Shown piece after piece: positions 1 through 8,019 of a DNA stretch of 64,000 bases. The stretch spans positions 372,001 through 436,000 of the forward strand of contig CAYQNU010000001.1 in NCBI GenBank assembly GCA_964419055.1. The letters are read 5' to 3'. The DNA is from CAYQNU01 sp964419055 (lineage in GTDB: Bacteria > Bacteroidota > Bacteroidia > Flavobacteriales_D > Parvicellaceae). Numbering within the stretch: position 1 is the stretch's first letter; every line of letters starts with the position of its first letter. Under the pieces are notes generated by a model that saw only the letters and a list, made by a program, of their open reading frames with translations, did no database searches and was not told the DNA's origin. The translations under genes were made by a program, and so were the position numbers.

Positions 1-1
1 T

Positions 2-919
2 GAAGAATGTATTCAAGGTCTGCAACCGTTCGTTAAAGCATTAAAAGCACAAAATGAATTTGATGAAATTTTGTCCCATATTAGATTGTATAATATCGAC
101 CAACCATTTGTAGCTTTAGCATCAAATTATGGAGTACCTCAAAATCGAGAGAGGGTTTTGTTTATTGGTTGCAGAAAAGATCAAAAATTAATTACTAATG
201 TAGCTAGAACGGTTGAAGAACATGAAAAAGTAACTGTTTTTGAAGCGTTATATGATTTAGATTTTGTGGGGAACGATGAAGAAAAGTTCAATTACGAACC
301 AATTGATTTAAAAGCAAGATATAATGGTACAACTGAAAAGATGAAAGCATTAATAAAGAAAAGAAGCATTGAAGGTAAACCAGATGAAAGCAAAGGATTA
401 ACGTATGCTGAATGGTCAAAAATAGGTCGTTTAAATAGTCGTTTTTCTAATTCCAAAAACCCATTTTATGTAAGGAATTTTGAAGAACTTGAAAACACAT
501 TAAATCATGTCGTAGCTCCTTTACATAATCATAAAACTAGTAAACAAAATCAAGAAGTAATTAAGAGATTAGAAGTAATTTTAAACACGGGTGATTACGA
601 CAAGGCAAAAAATGAACTTAAAAAAATCGGTCTTGATTCTGATAAACGAAATTATAATGTATTAAAACCAAATTCGCAAAGCCCAACAGTAATGACTATA
701 GCTGATGACTATATTCATTTTTCAAATCCAAGAGCTTTAACGGTTCGTGAAATGGCAAGACTACAATCATTTGATGATTCTTTTGTCTTTCAAGGCAAAC
801 GCTCAACTGGAGGAAATAAGCGTAAATTTGAAGTTCCACAATTTACATTAGTAGGTAATGCAGTTCCTCCGTTAATGGCTCGTGCTGTGGCATTGGAAAT
901 ATTAAAAAATATAGATTAA
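2..919 (+). CDS. DNA (cytosine-5-)-methyltransferase, C-terminal part (5' end outside window)
   Basis: C-terminal part of a C5-cytosine DNA methyltransferase, which transfers a methyl group from SAM to cytosine in a restriction site. The reading frame is open back to base 2, so the SAM-binding and catalytic Cys motifs lie outside the window. Visible are motif VIII (NYGVPQNRERVLFIG), motif IX (LTVREMARLQSF) and motif X (GNAVPPLMARAVALEIL) close to the C-terminus, in the usual order. The stretch between VIII and IX is the target recognition domain and differs from that of the complete methyltransferase at 5194-6432. Its stop codon overlaps that of the nuclease gene on the other strand inside a shared TTAA, so the two genes converge with no spacer. 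I infer that it protects the same site, perhaps on the other strand of an asymmetric target. Confidence 0.93.
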   Translation, partial: EECIQGLQPFVKALKAQNEFDEILSHIRLYNIDQPFVALASNYGVPQNRERVLFIGCRKDQKLITNVARTVEEHEKVTVFEALYDLDFVGNDEEKFNYEPIDLKARYNGTTEKMKALIKKRSIEGKPDESKGLTYAEWSKIGRLNSRFSNSKNPFYVRNFEELENTLNHVVAPLHNHKTSKQNQEVIKRLEVILNTGDYDKAKNELKKIGLDSDKRNYNVLKPNSQSPTVMTIADDYIHFSNPRALTVREMARLQSFDDSFVFQGKRSTGGNKRKFEVPQFTLVGNAVPPLMARAVALEILKNID

Positions 920-1857
920 AGCCCAAAATAAGACAATTCATTATTTGGTTTTAAAAAAGGTATAGCGGCTCTAATATCTGTTCTAAATGTAGTTGTGGAA
1001 CCTGATTGGAAATTGTTTGTAAAAATTTCTTTTAAAGATTTAGCAACATTTTGAACAGAAGGCTGGCCCCAATAATTACCTCCAGATAAATTAGTAACCC
1101 TTTTTACAGCGACACTATTTGATTTGTAAACTGTATTTTGGTTTGATGGTACTGTAACAAATGAGTAGGTAAACGTTTTGACATTTTGAATACTATAATT
1201 ATTTCTTCCAATAGTAATATTTCTTCCTCGGAAACCGCCAGCTGAGTATATCATATCCCACAACATTGGGACTTGAGCGTTGTCATTCCAATTTGTTTTA
1301 CATTGAATAATTCCAATTTCAAACTCATTAAAGTCTCTTGCGGATAAAAAATTGATTAATTCAAAATTAAATTTATTTTTTATTATTGAGGGTAAAAAAA
1401 CACCATTATTATCTACTATATTCAATTGGTCTATTTCGCTATTATATTCATGGGAATCTGGAAAAATTATTATAGTTATATCTGATTCAGTGTTACAAGC
1501 AAAATTTCCATAATTAATTGTTATTGCATCTTGGATTGATTTTGGAACCAAACTCATTTTTTTTACAGCGACAATCCTACTTCCTATACAGCATAGGTTG
1601 ATATACCAACAAACTAATGATTCCCATGCAGTCCCACCAGCTGATAGCTCACCTTGACTCCTTCCCACACCGCCTGTAGATTTAAAAATTGTAGATAAAT
1701 TATCTCCTAAATCAATTATTTCATTTTCGGTAAAATTATTTCCAAGTAAACGCTTTATTTCCGGACACCATGTTTGCCAACAGCTTTGAAATGTATGCGT
1801 TGAGAAGATATTTTCAATAGCTTTTTTTCTTAGAATTTCTGGAATATTATTATACAT
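916..1857 (-). CDS. probable Type II restriction endonuclease (PD-(D/E)XK-like), family not recognised
   Basis: A 313-aa cytoplasmic protein with no signal peptide. I do not recognise the family by name. What can be seen fits a PD-(D/E)XK nuclease: an early helix with Glu79 in GGTAWES, a strand with Asp126 (ESDITIIIF), and about 60 residues on a strand ending in Q185-C186-K187 (IGIIQCKTNW), i.e. a D...QxK arrangement. It lies downstream of a methyltransferase, ATPase and receiver gene on the same strand, after a 114-bp gap, and converges on a second methyltransferase. The position is the classical one for the cleavage subunit. The ATG start at 1857 has no clear Shine-Dalgarno. The function rests on motif pattern and context only; cleavage specificity cannot be read. 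Confidence 0.65.
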   Translation of the reverse strand: MYNNIPEILRKKAIENIFSTHTFQSCWQTWCPEIKRLLGNNFTENEIIDLGDNLSTIFKSTGGVGRSQGELSAGGTAWESLVCWYINLCCIGSRIVAVKKMSLVPKSIQDAITINYGNFACNTESDITIIIFPDSHEYNSEIDQLNIVDNNGVFLPSIIKNKFNFELINFLSARDFNEFEIGIIQCKTNWNDNAQVPMLWDMIYSAGGFRGRNITIGRNNYSIQNVKTFTYSFVTVPSNQNTVYKSNSVAVKRVTNLSGGNYWGQPSVQNVAKSLKEIFTNNFQSGSTTTFRTDIRAAIPFLKPNNELSYFGL

Positions 1858-1971
1858 TGTATGATTGTTTTAAAAAATAGTTAGGTTTATAACTTTCGAC
1901 TTAATATTTAAGATGAAATAATCTATTTGATTATAGTGTTTTAGAAATTTATTTTTTATTAAATTCAAAAA

Positions 1972-3078
1972 CTACAATCTGGATATTATATATTCAGAAT
2001 CAATATCAGGATACCCAATTCTGTTGTAATATCTAATAAAACTTGCAATCATCCCCTCAGCAAATGGATTGTCAAGTTTTGCTAATCTTTTGAAAGTTTT
2101 TAAATCTTCATAATCCACCATTTCCTTTATTTGAAAATCAATAATTCTATTTTCAATAAATGGAGTTCCAGGAAGAAAGAAATATCTGTCAGATTTCCCA
2201 GAGGAAACTAATTTAGAAAGCTTAGACTTGTTTTCCTCTTTTTTATTATCATTATATAAAATATATTCATTAGTTTCTTTCAATAATTGAGTTTTAGTTA
2301 AGAGAACTTTACCCACCTTTCTTCCTAATTTTTCTCCTTTCTTTCCGTTTCGTTCAATAAAATCACAGCTAGGAGTTAATATAACAAATAAATCATTCCC
2401 TTTTTGAAGAATCTCACCATTTTCAAACTCAGCAGTGGGATCAGTTGGATAAAGATAAAATTCCATGGGATGAATTTTATCTTCATTAAGTTCATTAACT
2501 CCTAAAATTTCAGAAATTTTTAATTTTGACAGTGAATTGCCAAATTTACGTAACATTAAATATCCTAATGAAAAATCAATTTTGTCGGAGGTGAATTTGT
2601 CCCTTTCAGAATGGATAATATTCCAAAAATATTCCTTTAATTCAATTTCCAGATAGTTGTGTATGTTTTCTTTTATAAAAGGGAGATTAAAACCAATGAG
2701 TCTTTCAATTTCGGATTTCAACTCTTCTAAACCACCATCACCTTTTGTTGCTACACCGACAATCTGAGATTTTAAGTCTTTTACATTTTTTGTATTCCCC
2801 GAATAAAAAATAACTGGTACAAAACAATTTTCTTGGATTTTTTTCAAAATATTAAGCCCTATTTGGTCTCCCCCTTCATCAGGTTTTCCCTTAAAAAGGT
2901 CTAAAATAATTATGTGGTAAGGATGTATTTCAATTTGTTCGAATGCGTTTTCAAAAGAGTCAATTGCATCGATTTTTACAATATAATCTCCTATCTTATC
3001 ATCAGATAAAACACTTACCAAACCCTCTCTGTTTTCTTTGTCGTCCTCTACATATAATAATCTTAATTCTTTTTTCAT
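1972..3078 (-). CDS. receiver-domain protein with unrecognised C-terminal domain, restriction-modification associated
   Basis: 368 aa. Residues 1-125 form a CheY-like receiver: acidic triad E11-D12-D13, phosphoacceptor Asp60 in IIILDLF, the Ser93 switch in FYSGN and Lys112 (ATKGDGG). Residues about 130-368 are not a DNA-binding HTH of the OmpR, NarL or NtrC type. They contain a FVILTPSCDF strand with a notable Cys and a Lys-rich stretch, and I cannot assign a function. The gene starts 4 bp inside the end of the GHKL ATPase gene (ATGA overlap), so the two are almost certainly co-translated and act as a phosphorelay pair. Finding such a pair inside a restriction-modification operon is unusual; the C-terminal domain may be the output or a regulator of the nuclease. 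Confidence 0.8.
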   Translation of the reverse strand: MKKELRLLYVEDDKENREGLVSVLSDDKIGDYIVKIDAIDSFENAFEQIEIHPYHIIILDLFKGKPDEGGDQIGLNILKKIQENCFVPVIFYSGNTKNVKDLKSQIVGVATKGDGGLEELKSEIERLIGFNLPFIKENIHNYLEIELKEYFWNIIHSERDKFTSDKIDFSLGYLMLRKFGNSLSKLKISEILGVNELNEDKIHPMEFYLYPTDPTAEFENGEILQKGNDLFVILTPSCDFIERNGKKGEKLGRKVGKVLLTKTQLLKETNEYILYNDNKKEENKSKLSKLVSSGKSDRYFFLPGTPFIENRIIDFQIKEMVDYEDLKTFKRLAKLDNPFAEGMIASFIRYYNRIGYPDIDSEYIISRL

Positions 3079-5201
3079 GTAATATTCTTAAATGTTATTT
3101 TAAAAGTTGCACCATCTAACGGGCCTTGATTTACTAATAGAAATTCACCATTATATTCTGAAACTAATTCTCCTACAATTGAAAGACCTAAACCAAAACC
3201 ATCTGGCTTAGTACTAAAATAGGGGTTAAAAATATTGTTTTCTGTTCCTTCTTTAATTCCAGGTCCGCTATCACTATAAGTTATAGAAACTCCTTCAGAA
3301 TCTGAGTTTTCTATATGAATAATAATTTTTCTTTCAGAATTTATATTTTCAAGCCAATAAATGGAGTTCTGTATAAGATTCATAAAAATAATACCAACCT
3401 CAGCCTCATCCATTTTTACAGTTGTTAAGGTGTCTGATAATTCATAAAAAATATTTAATCTTTCTATGTCTGTATGGTATAACATAAACTGATTCTTGAT
3501 TACATTTTCGAGAACAATATTCTTTGGAGTTCCTCTTTTTCGTCCACCAAAAGGCTCAATTCTTCTAAATAATTGAGCAAAATCTTTTCTCAAATTCTGG
3601 ATATTTGTTATATGTTCCAAGAGATCTTTATTATTTGTTTCGGGTTTTTTTAGCGCCTTTGAAATAAGACTTGTTTGAATATCAATTTTATTCAGATAAT
3701 TCCCCCCATCATGAACTACAACATCTATTAATTGACCTAAAGTTGTTAATCTCCTATATCTTGAAATAACTTCCTGAACCTTTATTATACTTTCTTTTAT
3801 TTCTAAATCTTTTTGTTCTACTGCATTAATTATAATCTTGTTTTCGGGGATTTTTTCTTTAACTAATGTAGAAATAGAATGAAGCGAAAATTTTTCAAAT
3901 AAACTTACTTGTGAAATCGGTTTTTCAATCTCTCGTGGTCGCTCGTTATATCTTCTTTGTTCAACTTCATTCATAATAAGCTTAACGAGCCCCTTCACAT
4001 CTTCTAAAGCTTGTCCTTCCACAATTCCTTCTCTATTACTTTGGTCTTTTAAAAGCGGATTTGTTTCCAATCCAATTGAAATATAACCTACAATTTGATT
4101 ATTACTTAATCTCAAAGTTGGATTGTTGACTCTGCGTAAATCTAATCTTGCCCAATCATTATTTTTATTTCCATATGGTAATACTCTCACATTATCACGG
4201 TAAATACTTATTCCTGCCAAATCGTCCAAATCTTTCTTAACATTTTTGACAGTTGAATTAACTTCTTTCGATAGCTTATTTAAATCATCACGATTCCATA
4301 TTCTAAATTCAAAACTAAATTTGCCTGCTTGAGATTCTCTTTGAGGGTCTTTAAGAATAAACTCTTTTTCAGTAAAAGTTAGGGTTTCTTCGACACCATT
4401 AATTTTACTGTAAAATACAAAGTTTTCTGGACGTCCCTTTTCATTTATATTTCCTTTAATAAAATAATCAGGTTTATTAAGCGTTTCAGGCCTTTCAATT
4501 GTTCCATCTAAATTTTTATCTAAACCATCAGGTACATTAATACTGATTAAAAAATCTTCAATTGGAACTAATGGATTTAATAATCTAGATAGTGTTACTC
4601 TTAACTCTCTTATTTTTTCTTCGTCCCAATCATTATTTAAATCAAGAAGTTTTAGAATAGTTCCACTTTTATTTATTTCAATAGGTTCTCTAATTTCCCA
4701 ATTAACAGTTAAATTTTCTAGATAGTTTTCTTCATTTGAAAAGTCATCCCAATTAAATTTAACAACAATTTCATCTCCATCCTTTTGTCTTGTTACTAAC
4801 TCTAATTTTGATGCAAGTTTTGCAGATGCAAAACGACCAATACCTTTTTCCCCTGTAAATCTTCGATTAGAATTTTGATTTCCCTCTTTTTTCTTAAAGT
4901 TTGTTGCTGGTTCCATCCATGCTTTCTCAATTGTATGAAAATCCATGCCTTTACCTTCATCAAAAATTATCATTGAAGCATCATTCCTATCAATAAACTT
5001 CTTAACTTTTTTTCCTTCTTCTTTTTCTTTAATTGTTCCTTTAAACGAAATTTCTACTATTGATGATTCAGCATCATAACTGTTTTTAACTAGTTCAATA
5101 ACAGCTACGTTATCATTACTTATTAATTCTTCTCCTATTGTTTTTATAATTCTTGCTTTTGGCTTGAATATAAAATTTCCTAATTTGGGTTTATTAATCA
5201 T
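3075..5201 (-). CDS. dual GHKL ATPase: MutL/Hsp90/MORC-like N-module plus histidine-kinase-like C-module
   Basis: 708 aa, soluble, no membrane segments. The N-terminal GHKL module (about 1-300) has an N-box (VIELVKNSYDA, Glu36/Asn40/Asp43), a DEGKGM motif (81-86) and a G-rich lid GEKGIGRFA (117-125), as in Hsp90/MutL/MORC-type ATPases. A second ATPase follows near the C-terminus: candidate phospho-His497 in VVHDGGNYLNK, N-box NLIQNS (608-613), G1 DSGPGI (644-649), F-box IFNPYFSTK and G2 GFGLGLS (668-673), as in sensor kinases. The gene overlaps the methyltransferase upstream by 8 bp and the receiver gene downstream by 4 bp. MutL/MORC-like ATPases in restriction operons are known from comparative genomics. 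A kinase module in the same chain suggests ATP- or DNA-gated signalling to the receiver, which is inference. Confidence 0.85.
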   Translation of the reverse strand: MINKPKLGNFIFKPKARIIKTIGEELISNDNVAVIELVKNSYDAESSIVEISFKGTIKEKEEGKKVKKFIDRNDASMIIFDEGKGMDFHTIEKAWMEPATNFKKKEGNQNSNRRFTGEKGIGRFASAKLASKLELVTRQKDGDEIVVKFNWDDFSNEENYLENLTVNWEIREPIEINKSGTILKLLDLNNDWDEEKIRELRVTLSRLLNPLVPIEDFLISINVPDGLDKNLDGTIERPETLNKPDYFIKGNINEKGRPENFVFYSKINGVEETLTFTEKEFILKDPQRESQAGKFSFEFRIWNRDDLNKLSKEVNSTVKNVKKDLDDLAGISIYRDNVRVLPYGNKNNDWARLDLRRVNNPTLRLSNNQIVGYISIGLETNPLLKDQSNREGIVEGQALEDVKGLVKLIMNEVEQRRYNERPREIEKPISQVSLFEKFSLHSISTLVKEKIPENKIIINAVEQKDLEIKESIIKVQEVISRYRRLTTLGQLIDVVVHDGGNYLNKIDIQTSLISKALKKPETNNKDLLEHITNIQNLRKDFAQLFRRIEPFGGRKRGTPKNIVLENVIKNQFMLYHTDIERLNIFYELSDTLTTVKMDEAEVGIIFMNLIQNSIYWLENINSERKIIIHIENSDSEGVSITYSDSGPGIKEGTENNIFNPYFSTKPDGFGLGLSIVGELVSEYNGEFLLVNQGPLDGATFKITFKNIT

Positions 5202-6432
5202 TTTTATATAAACTTTTTATTTTCTCAGCGATTTTTTGGGCCATCAATGGTGGAACTGCATTGCCAATTTGCTTATAGGCAGCTGTTCTACTTCCTTCAA
5301 AAAAATAATCATCCGGAAAAGATTGAATTCTTGCTGCTTCTCTTACTGATATTGAACGGTTTTGTTTTTTATCAGGATGTATGTAATAATGACCATCCAT
5401 TGCAATGTGCGCTACAACAGTATGTGAAATTCCTCTGCCGTTTACAACTTGGAAACGATTAACAAATGAATGAGTATTATTATGTTTAATTAATCGAGCT
5501 GGAAGTTGTGCATAATTTAATCGTTTTCCATTATTCCATTGATCAACTGCTATTTGATAGATTTCTAAGTCATTATCGTTATTTGGTCGCGTAATGTGCT
5601 GAGTTACAAAATCTAACCCATTCCTAATATTTGTTTGATTTAAATATTCAGTTGTGGGTTTTGCATATTGTACTGCATTTAAAGTTCCTTCACCGTTTTT
5701 TAAAGGTTTTAAATCAGAAAATAAATCCCTTAAGATTTCAAAATGATTTACCTTTTCTTCAAAGTTTGGATATTTTAATTTTAGTTTTCTTTTCCATCCA
5801 ATAATAATTACCCGTTTTCTATCTTGTAAAACTTCAAAATTTTTGGCGTTTAATATTTTTTTATCAAAATCGTACCCAGCCTCTTCTAATGCTTTAAAAA
5901 TTAAATCTAAATAAAGCCCATTGTTAGCTGATAGAATTCCAGGTACATTTTCAAATACAAACATTTCTGGATTGTACCTTTTCAAAAATTCAATGTAATA
6001 TTTATATAAAAAATTTCTTGGGTCTTCTGACATTCCTTTTGGATCTCTAGCCCTTCCTGCAACGGAATATGCTTGACAAGGAGGTCCACCAATAACCAAA
6101 TCAACCTTATTATTACTTAGCTCAGTATCGATTATTTCAAAAATAGAAGGTAATGTCTCAGGTGAAATTTCTTTATTTATTACAGATTTTATTAAATTAT
6201 TTGGAACTTTCTTCCATAATTCATCTCTACTTATCTCACCTAATAAATATTTCTTGTATTCTCCAAACATATCATTTTTTTTAAGAAAGTGATATGCTGT
6301 CCTTGTTTTTAATGTATCGCAAGCATCTTTATTCATTTCAACATGTGCAATAGGTTCGAATCCAGCACTTATGAACCCTTCTGATAATCCTCCAGCACCA
6401 GCGAATAAATCTATAAATTTCAATTTCTTCAT
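5194..6432 (-). CDS. DNA (cytosine-5-)-methyltransferase
   Basis: Complete 412-aa C5-cytosine methyltransferase. Motif I DLFAGAGG (8-15) binds SAM, motif IV GGPPCQ carries the catalytic Cys119, motif VI ENV is at 161-163, and motifs IX (VREAARIQSF) and X (QIGNAVPPLMAQKIA) close the protein. The region around 200-350 is the target recognition domain. An unusually long insert between motifs I and IV (about residues 45-108) separates the SAM pocket from the PCQ loop. The ATG overlaps the controller gene stop by 4 bp, so it is the second gene of the C-box operon. It presumably protects host DNA before the distal nuclease accumulates. Sequence specificity is not deducible by eye. Confidence 0.96.
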   Translation of the reverse strand: MKKLKFIDLFAGAGGLSEGFISAGFEPIAHVEMNKDACDTLKTRTAYHFLKKNDMFGEYKKYLLGEISRDELWKKVPNNLIKSVINKEISPETLPSIFEIIDTELSNNKVDLVIGGPPCQAYSVAGRARDPKGMSEDPRNFLYKYYIEFLKRYNPEMFVFENVPGILSANNGLYLDLIFKALEEAGYDFDKKILNAKNFEVLQDRKRVIIIGWKRKLKLKYPNFEEKVNHFEILRDLFSDLKPLKNGEGTLNAVQYAKPTTEYLNQTNIRNGLDFVTQHITRPNNDNDLEIYQIAVDQWNNGKRLNYAQLPARLIKHNNTHSFVNRFQVVNGRGISHTVVAHIAMDGHYYIHPDKKQNRSISVREAARIQSFPDDYFFEGSRTAAYKQIGNAVPPLMAQKIAEKIKSLYKND

Positions 6433-6653
6433 TTTGTAAAAATTTCTGAATTAAAAAATTCTGAATAATTGGTATCTAAAGCTTTAATTATTTTTTCAAG
6501 AGCCACAACAGAAATGTTTCTTCTCCCAGCCTCAACGCTAGTAATATATGTTCTGTCTAATTCGGCTTCAAAACCCAATTGCTCTTGTGAAATCTTAAGG
6601 TTGGTACGTAATTCTTTAATGCGTGCACCTACTCGTATTCGGATATCATTCAT
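6429..6653 (-). CDS. XRE-family restriction-modification controller (C) protein
   Basis: 74-aa single-domain helix-turn-helix protein (MNDIRIRVGARIKELR...), the typical size of C proteins that time the expression of restriction genes. The HTH reads ISQEQLGFEAELDRTYITSVEAGRR, the characteristic XRE arrangement. I chose the ATG at 6653. A longer frame to 6716 exists but its extra N-terminus would be translated from the C-box operator itself, so it is rejected. The operator (6689-6714) lies 35 bp upstream, which fits activation at low and repression at high dose as known for C.PvuII, C.AhdI and relatives. No Shine-Dalgarno is visible. Being first in the operon, it should control the methyltransferase, the GHKL/receiver pair and perhaps the nuclease. 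Confidence 0.9.
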   Translation of the reverse strand: MNDIRIRVGARIKELRTNLKISQEQLGFEAELDRTYITSVEAGRRNISVVALEKIIKALDTNYSEFFNSEIFTK

Positions 6654-6688
6654 AAATAATTGGTTATGCTGTAAAATTAAAATAAGCA

Positions 6689-6714
6689 GACTATAAGTCA
6701 ACGGACTATAAGTC
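6689..6714 (-). promoter_or_regulatory. C-box operator (two exact GACTTATAGTC sites)
   Basis: On the minus strand the sequence reads GACTTATAGTC, CGTT, GACTTATAGTC: two identical 11-bp palindromic half-operators with a 15-bp repeat distance (6704-6714 and 6689-6699 on the + strand). This is essentially the consensus C-box known for controller proteins of Type II systems such as PvuII and BamHI. It lies immediately upstream of the controller gene. The two copies are identical, whereas natural operators often have one weaker site. Confidence 0.9.
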
Positions 6715-6716
6715 AC

Positions 6717-7190
6717 GTGTTGGTTTTTTAAAAACTAGTTTAGTTATTAAACCATTGTTATTTAATTGATTAACATTTGTATGATTGTTTGTTAAAATTT
6801 ACATTTATACTTGAATTAAAATCAACTCTTTCAATGATGTGTTTTAACCCAAGAATAACAGGGTTTACTTTACTTATAAAAAAATAGCAACAGTAATATT
6901 ATAGTTGCTCTGAAATAGATGTTTAATATAACCATCTTCCCTCCGCTTATTTTTCGTTCTTTGAAGAAAAACATTATTCTTAGGTATATGGAAAAAATTT
7001 GGCAGCTAATATTTTTATAAGAATGTAGCTGTTGTATACTGTGTATTAAGAATCAATATTGAGCTAGCAAAACTCAATTTCAAAAAGTTGATAGGTGCTG
7101 ATTACTATTTCTTGTTCTACGCGAAAAATGTCGAGGATAAATACAGTAGCATTTTAAAATAAATTGTTTACTACATATTATTCTATTCAA
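6717..7190. other. intergenic region without a recognised gene
   Basis: About 470 bp of AT-rich sequence between the C-box and the transposase remnant. I see a short imperfect inverted repeat (AGCAAC at 6886 with GTTGCT at 6904) but no convincing ORF, RNA gene or terminator. It probably marks the outer edge of the restriction island. Confidence 0.5.
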
Positions 7191-7265
7191 ATTACGTTTT
7201 ACTGTTTTTCATTCCCCAATTTGCTGGGTTGTCTTCAATATAGTGTTGTATGCGGTCAAATGATG
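7191..7265. repeat. 75-bp direct repeat, copy 1 (transposase tail)
   Basis: Matches 8020-8094 in 73 of 75 positions by eye (differences near 7231 and 7261). It encodes the last 24 or so residues of the Y1 transposase on the minus strand. The two copies enclose a segment of about 750 bp with two small unknown ORFs. Confidence 0.85.
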
Positions 7266-7404
7266 CGGCATTGCAGATGATGTGGTCATAAAAACGAGAT
7301 TGACATCCAAAATTAGAATTGATTTTTGGCATTTCAAATGAACAACGGCCTTTGTACTATCTAATAATTCGTGATAAATTTTCGTTCAACATAGGGTTTT
7401 GCTA
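7192..7404 (-). pseudogene. REP-associated tyrosine (Y1) transposase remnant
   Basis: On the minus strand the frame reads QNPMLNENLSRIIR, stop, YKGRCSFEMPKINSNFG, then CQSRFYDHIICNAASFDR and IQHYIEDNPANWGMKN before TAA at 7192. This is the C-terminal end of a RAYT/Y1 transposase (the family pattern is FHDHII...NPxNW). An in-frame TAG replaces what is probably the Trp codon before YKGR, another stop lies just upstream, and the N-terminal HUH region is missing. It is a decayed fragment. Confidence 0.8.
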
Positions 7405-7432
7405 CCTGAAAACAAATCTATAAAATACAATT

Positions 7433-7648
7433 TCATACTAGTCGTTTATAAACTCCAAGTGAAACAAGATGATTCCATAATGATTTGTTCATATGTTCAA
7501 AAGAACTAAGTTTCTTTTTCAAATCATCAAGACTAACAATTGTATCCGTTATGTCAGTAATATAAAATTCCCAACCATTTTCAGTATTCAACCATTTTTG
7601 ACCTATTGAATAAGACCTTGTTTCTAGAGTGTCCATTTTAGTTATCAT
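7433..7648 (-). CDS. hypothetical small protein
   Basis: 71-aa predicted soluble protein (MITKMDTLETRSYSIG...), ending in SLGVYKRLV. An alternative start is Met5 at 7636. No domain is recognised and there is no signal peptide. It lies with the next small gene between two copies of a transposase tail, so it may be accessory cargo. Low complexity is absent and the composition looks protein-like, but with this length it could be non-coding. Confidence 0.45.
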   Translation of the reverse strand: MITKMDTLETRSYSIGQKWLNTENGWEFYITDITDTIVSLDDLKKKLSSFEHMNKSLWNHLVSLGVYKRLV

Positions 7649-7740
7649 TAGTATATTAGTTTAATTCTTCAAATATATAAAAATACTTTAAATAAGTTTG
7701 AAATAAATAGATCAAGTATATTTTATTCAATGTGTCCTAA

Positions 7741-7959
7741 TTAATACTTTCCCCCATCACCCATCTCTACTACTTCAAGATTTTCAACCGAATAGTCTCC
7801 TAAAATTTCATTTAACAACTCTTTTGAAAAATCTGAGCTGCCCAATAAAACGGTTCTAAAAATTTCCACTCTATCGTCTGGGGTCAATTCATTTAATTTT
7901 TCAGTATCACGGAAGAATTTCATAAATTCTTCTCTTGTTATTTTTTGATAGGTTTCCAT
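7741..7959 (-). CDS. hypothetical small acidic protein
   Basis: 72-aa acidic, probably helical protein (METYQKITREEFMKFFRD...), rich in Glu and Asp, with no signal peptide and no recognised family. It lies upstream of the other small ORF on the same strand (about 90 bp apart), inside the segment flanked by 75-bp repeats. Small acidic proteins in such places include antitoxins and anti-restriction proteins, but nothing here shows that. Confidence 0.55.
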   Translation of the reverse strand: METYQKITREEFMKFFRDTEKLNELTPDDRVEIFRTVLLGSSDFSKELLNEILGDYSVENLEVVEMGDGGKY

Positions 7960-8019
7960 AATTATGCAGCAATTTAAAAATTTGATGAATACAAATCTAT
8001 AAAATCCAAACGTAAAACA

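Noticed and set aside
6654..6716. Longer N-terminus for the controller protein starting at 6716
   Set aside because: The extra 21 codons are the C-box operator read as protein; the ATG at 6653 gives the normal size of a C protein.
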